Assembly: GCA_028868455.1 (NCBI GenBank) | Contig: JAGWUK010000117.1 | Location: 1-7,924, forward strand | DNA from: Burkholderiales bacterium | GTDB lineage: Bacteria > Pseudomonadota > Gammaproteobacteria > Burkholderiales > Burkholderiaceae_D | Direction of reading: 5' to 3' | Length of the DNA: 7,924 nucleotides | In this document: positions 5,965 through 7,924 of the stretch, piece by piece | Layout of the letters: each line of letters begins with the position of its first letter | Numbering within the stretch: the first letter of the stretch is position 1 | Made by a program: the position numbers and the translations under genes | The notes under the pieces: generated by a model | What the model was told of the DNA's origin: nothing | The model's database searches: none | What the model saw: the letters and a program-made list of their open reading frames with translations, nothing else

Positions 5965-6873
5965 ATGACGCAAGCTTTTAAACGCGTTGCTATTTTTGGT
6001 GTCGGATTAATTGGCGGTTCGTTCGCACTGGCATTAAAAAAAACGGGTGCAGTTGGCGAAATAGTCGGTGTGGGGCGCAGTCGTGCTGCATTAGATACCG
6101 CATTGCAACTAGGGATCGTTGATTGCATCGCGCACAATGCAGAAGAAGCACTGCAGGGAACCGATCTGGTTTTGATCGCGGCGCCCGTTGCACAAACGAC
6201 GGCAATCCTGTCATCCATACAGCCGCATTTGCGGGGAGGTGTCATCGTGACTGATGCCGGCAGTACGAAAGCCGATGTCGTGGCGGCGGCAAGGCAAACT
6301 TTGGGTGGAAAAATAGGGCAATTTGTTCCAGCGCATCCAATTGCCGGGCGCGAGCTGAATGGTCCGCAGGCAGCGCTGGTAGATTTGTATGCAGGTAAAA
6401 AAGTGGTCATTACGCGCCTGCCAGATAACCTGGACGCCGATGTACAACGCGTTGCCTGGGCGTGGCAGCAATGTGGTGCGATCATTCATTATCTTGCACC
6501 GGCTGAGCATGATGCCGTGTTTGCCGCGGTCAGTCATTTACCGCATTTGCTGGCATATGCACTGGTCGACGATATCGCCCGCAAAGAGAACGCGGATACT
6601 TTATTTCAGTACGCTGCAAGTGGATTTCGCGACTTCACGCGGATCGCCGGATCTTCACCCGAAATGTGGCGCGACATATCGATTGCCAACCGGTCGGCAA
6701 TGCTGAGTGAGCTTGATTCTTATCTGGCGCGTCTCGCTGATATGCGCAATTTCTTGCAAAATGCCGACGCTGAAAAAATTGCAGCAGTTTATTCGAACGC
6801 GCAGCGCGCACGTCATAACTGGATTTCCGCAATTGAGGCAGCCGAAAAGCAACAGCAGCAGGGCGGCGACTGA
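5965..6873 (+). CDS. tyrA: Prephenate dehydrogenase, TyrA family
   Basis: It oxidatively decarboxylates prephenate (possibly also arogenate) to 4-hydroxyphenylpyruvate for tyrosine synthesis, competing with PheA dehydratase for the same substrate. The 302-residue monofunctional protein has an N-terminal Rossmann fold with GVGLIGGS (12-19), TDAGSTK (96-102) and HPIAGRE (124-130), in which His124 matches the catalytic histidine of the family. The helical C-terminal half has SHLPHLLAYAL (190-200) and GFRDFTRIAGSSPEMWRDI (220-238), a typical substrate-binding and dimer region. The second beta strand ends in VGVGRSR (35-40) with no acidic residue, so strict NAD+ use is doubtful. There is no fused mutase, ACT or AroA domain. 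The C-terminus ends in a Gln-rich QQQQGGD tail. The ATG lies 7 nt after the pheA stop with only a weak GAG ahead, so translation is probably coupled to pheA. Confidence 0.97.
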   Translation: MTQAFKRVAIFGVGLIGGSFALALKKTGAVGEIVGVGRSRAALDTALQLGIVDCIAHNAEEALQGTDLVLIAAPVAQTTAILSSIQPHLRGGVIVTDAGSTKADVVAAARQTLGGKIGQFVPAHPIAGRELNGPQAALVDLYAGKKVVITRLPDNLDADVQRVAWAWQQCGAIIHYLAPAEHDAVFAAVSHLPHLLAYALVDDIARKENADTLFQYAASGFRDFTRIAGSSPEMWRDISIANRSAMLSELDSYLARLADMRNFLQNADAEKIAAVYSNAQRARHNWISAIEAAEKQQQQGGD

Positions 6874-6958
6874 GGATTTTTTGTGATTTATTCCAGGCGG
6901 CGGACGCATTCGAATTAATCGTCGCCAACTTAATAGTTAGCAGTAATTTCATATCGAT
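6874..6958 (+). other. tyrA-aroA spacer with an imperfect hairpin
   Basis: This 85-nt gap contains GGCGGCG (6896-6902), which pairs with CGTCGCC (6920-6926) through six Watson-Crick pairs and one G-U, around a 17-nt loop containing the palindrome ATTCGAAT (6908-6915). A T6 run (6877-6882) follows the tyrA stop but has no stem before it, so it is not a terminator. No convincing promoter or Shine-Dalgarno for aroA was seen. Confidence 0.4.
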
Positions 6959-7924
6959 ATGACTGATCATAATAAGCATTACCCGCACTTCATTGACCTG
7001 AAACCTGTCATGCAGGTTCAGGGCGTCGTCCGTTTGCCGGGGTCAAAAAGTATTTCAAACCGGACTTTGCTGCTGGCAGCGTTGTCGAGAGGGCAAACAC
7101 GAATTCTGGATTTACTGGCTTCAGACGATACGCTGGTGATGCTGAATGCGTTGCAAAAATTGGGCATTCATTGGCTGCAGGACGGTGACAGTCAGAATTT
7201 TACGGTAGAGGGTGGCAGCGGTCTGTTACCGCAACATCAGGCTGACCTGTTCATGGGAAATGCGGGTACCGCCATCCGTCCGCTGGTTGCTGCTCTGGCA
7301 GTGATTGGTGGCGACTATACCTTGCACGGTGTGGCACGAATGCATGAGCGACCGATCGGCGATCTGGTTGATGCGCTGAACCATGCTGGCGCGCAGATCG
7401 AATACACAGGCACCCCAGGGTACCCTCCTTTGCATATCCGGCGCGGACATATTCATGCGCAGCGTTTGCAAGTGAAGGGCAATGTTTCCAGCCAGTTTCT
7501 GACGGCCTTGCTGATGGCGGCACCGTTGATGGCGCGCGAGCATGCCGTGACCATCGAAGTCATCGGTGAGTTGATCTCCAAACCATATATAGAAATCACG
7601 CTGAATCTGATGCAACGATTTGGTATTGACGTACGTCGAGATGGTTGGCAGTCATTTACTGTGGATGCAGGGCAGCATTACGTTTCCCCGGGCGAAATCC
7701 ATGTGGAAGGTGATGCGTCGTCGGCGTCGTATTTTCTCGCTGCTGGAGCAATTGCAGGTGGGCCGGTGCGCGTTGAAGGCGTTGGTCGCAATAGTATTCA
7801 GGGGGATGTGCGTTTTGCTGAAGCGCTTGAAAAAATGGGGGCAACAAGACTGCGCGGCGATAATTGGATTGAGGCCAGTTCCAACGGCGTTTTGCAGGCC
7901 ATTGATATGGATTTTAATCACATC
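6959..7924 (+). CDS. aroA: 3-phosphoshikimate 1-carboxyvinyltransferase (EPSP synthase), 3' end missing
   Basis: EPSP synthase joins phosphoenolpyruvate to shikimate 3-phosphate, the penultimate step to chorismate. The frame is open from ATG 6959 to the right edge, 322 codons of the usual 425-445. An in-frame TAA at 6944-6946 rules out any earlier start. The later ATG at 7010 would cut into the first conserved strand ([11 protein letters not shown]), so 6959 is preferred although no Shine-Dalgarno is visible. Motifs in order: [10 protein letters not shown] (26-35) with Lys30, Ser31 and Arg35; [11 protein letters not shown] (99-109), the class I active-site loop with Gly103, Thr104 and Pro108, a glyphosate-sensitive type; [14 protein letters not shown] (127-140); [12 protein letters not shown] (175-186); [15 protein letters not shown] (204-218); and [16 protein letters not shown] (250-265). 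The window ends at IDMDFNHI, the motif carrying the catalytic aspartate. cmk and rpsA would be expected just downstream. Confidence 0.98.
   Translation, partial: MTDHNKHYPHFIDLKPVMQVQGVVRLPGSKSISNRTLLLAALSRGQTRILDLLASDDTLVMLNALQKLGIHWLQDGDSQNFTVEGGSGLLPQHQADLFMGNAGTAIRPLVAALAVIGGDYTLHGVARMHERPIGDLVDALNHAGAQIEYTGTPGYPPLHIRRGHIHAQRLQVKGNVSSQFLTALLMAAPLMAREHAVTIEVIGELISKPYIEITLNLMQRFGIDVRRDGWQSFTVDAGQHYVSPGEIHVEGDASSASYFLAAGAIAGGPVRVEGVGRNSIQGDVRFAEALEKMGATRLRGDNWIEASSNGVLQAIDMDFNHI

Noticed and set aside
6871..6882. Intrinsic terminator after tyrA
   Set aside because: The T6 run is present but no GC-rich stem precedes it, and aroA continues in the same direction as expected for the operon.
1..7924. 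Mobile element, CRISPR array, tRNA or defence system
   Set aside because: No terminal repeats, transposase motifs, repeat-spacer arrays or tRNA-like cloverleaf sequence were seen. Nearly all bases are accounted for by conserved housekeeping genes.

Overview
The window looks like core chromosome of a betaproteobacterium. The gene order and protein sequences fit Burkholderiales, and a moderate GC content (well below Burkholderia or Ralstonia) suggests Oxalobacteraceae, something like Herminiimonas or Janthinobacterium. That family-level placement is inferred from remembered protein families and base composition, not from a search.

Layout: a small OmpA-like envelope protein gene runs leftwards off the left edge (1-667, minus). 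A 270-base divergent intergenic region follows, then five genes on the plus strand: gyrA (938-3589), serC (3594-4697), pheA (4884-5957), tyrA (5965-6873) and the 5' three quarters of aroA (6959-7924, cut by the right edge). The OmpA gene and aroA are both open at a window edge and have no closing stop here.

The plus-strand genes are the known proteobacterial mixed-function supraoperon serC-pheA-(hisC)-tyrA-aroA-cmk-rpsA, placed directly behind gyrA. AroA makes EPSP, the precursor of chorismate. The PheA mutase domain turns chorismate into prephenate. PheA dehydratase and TyrA then compete for prephenate on the way to phenylalanine and tyrosine. SerC makes phosphoserine and also serves pyridoxal phosphate synthesis, which supplies the cofactor of the aminotransferases that finish Phe and Tyr. 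Spacing is tight at gyrA/serC (4 nt) and pheA/tyrA (7 nt), and looser at serC/pheA (186 nt) and tyrA/aroA (85 nt). The hisC-type aminotransferase gene often found between pheA and tyrA is absent.

These are ordinary housekeeping genes. I found no mobile element, CRISPR array, tRNA, rRNA or defence system, and no convincing previously undescribed system. The points most worth a second look are the serC-pheA spacer (a 32-codon open frame and several small perfect hairpins), a nested inverted repeat over the probable gyrA promoter, and a natural alanine at GyrA quinolone position 83.
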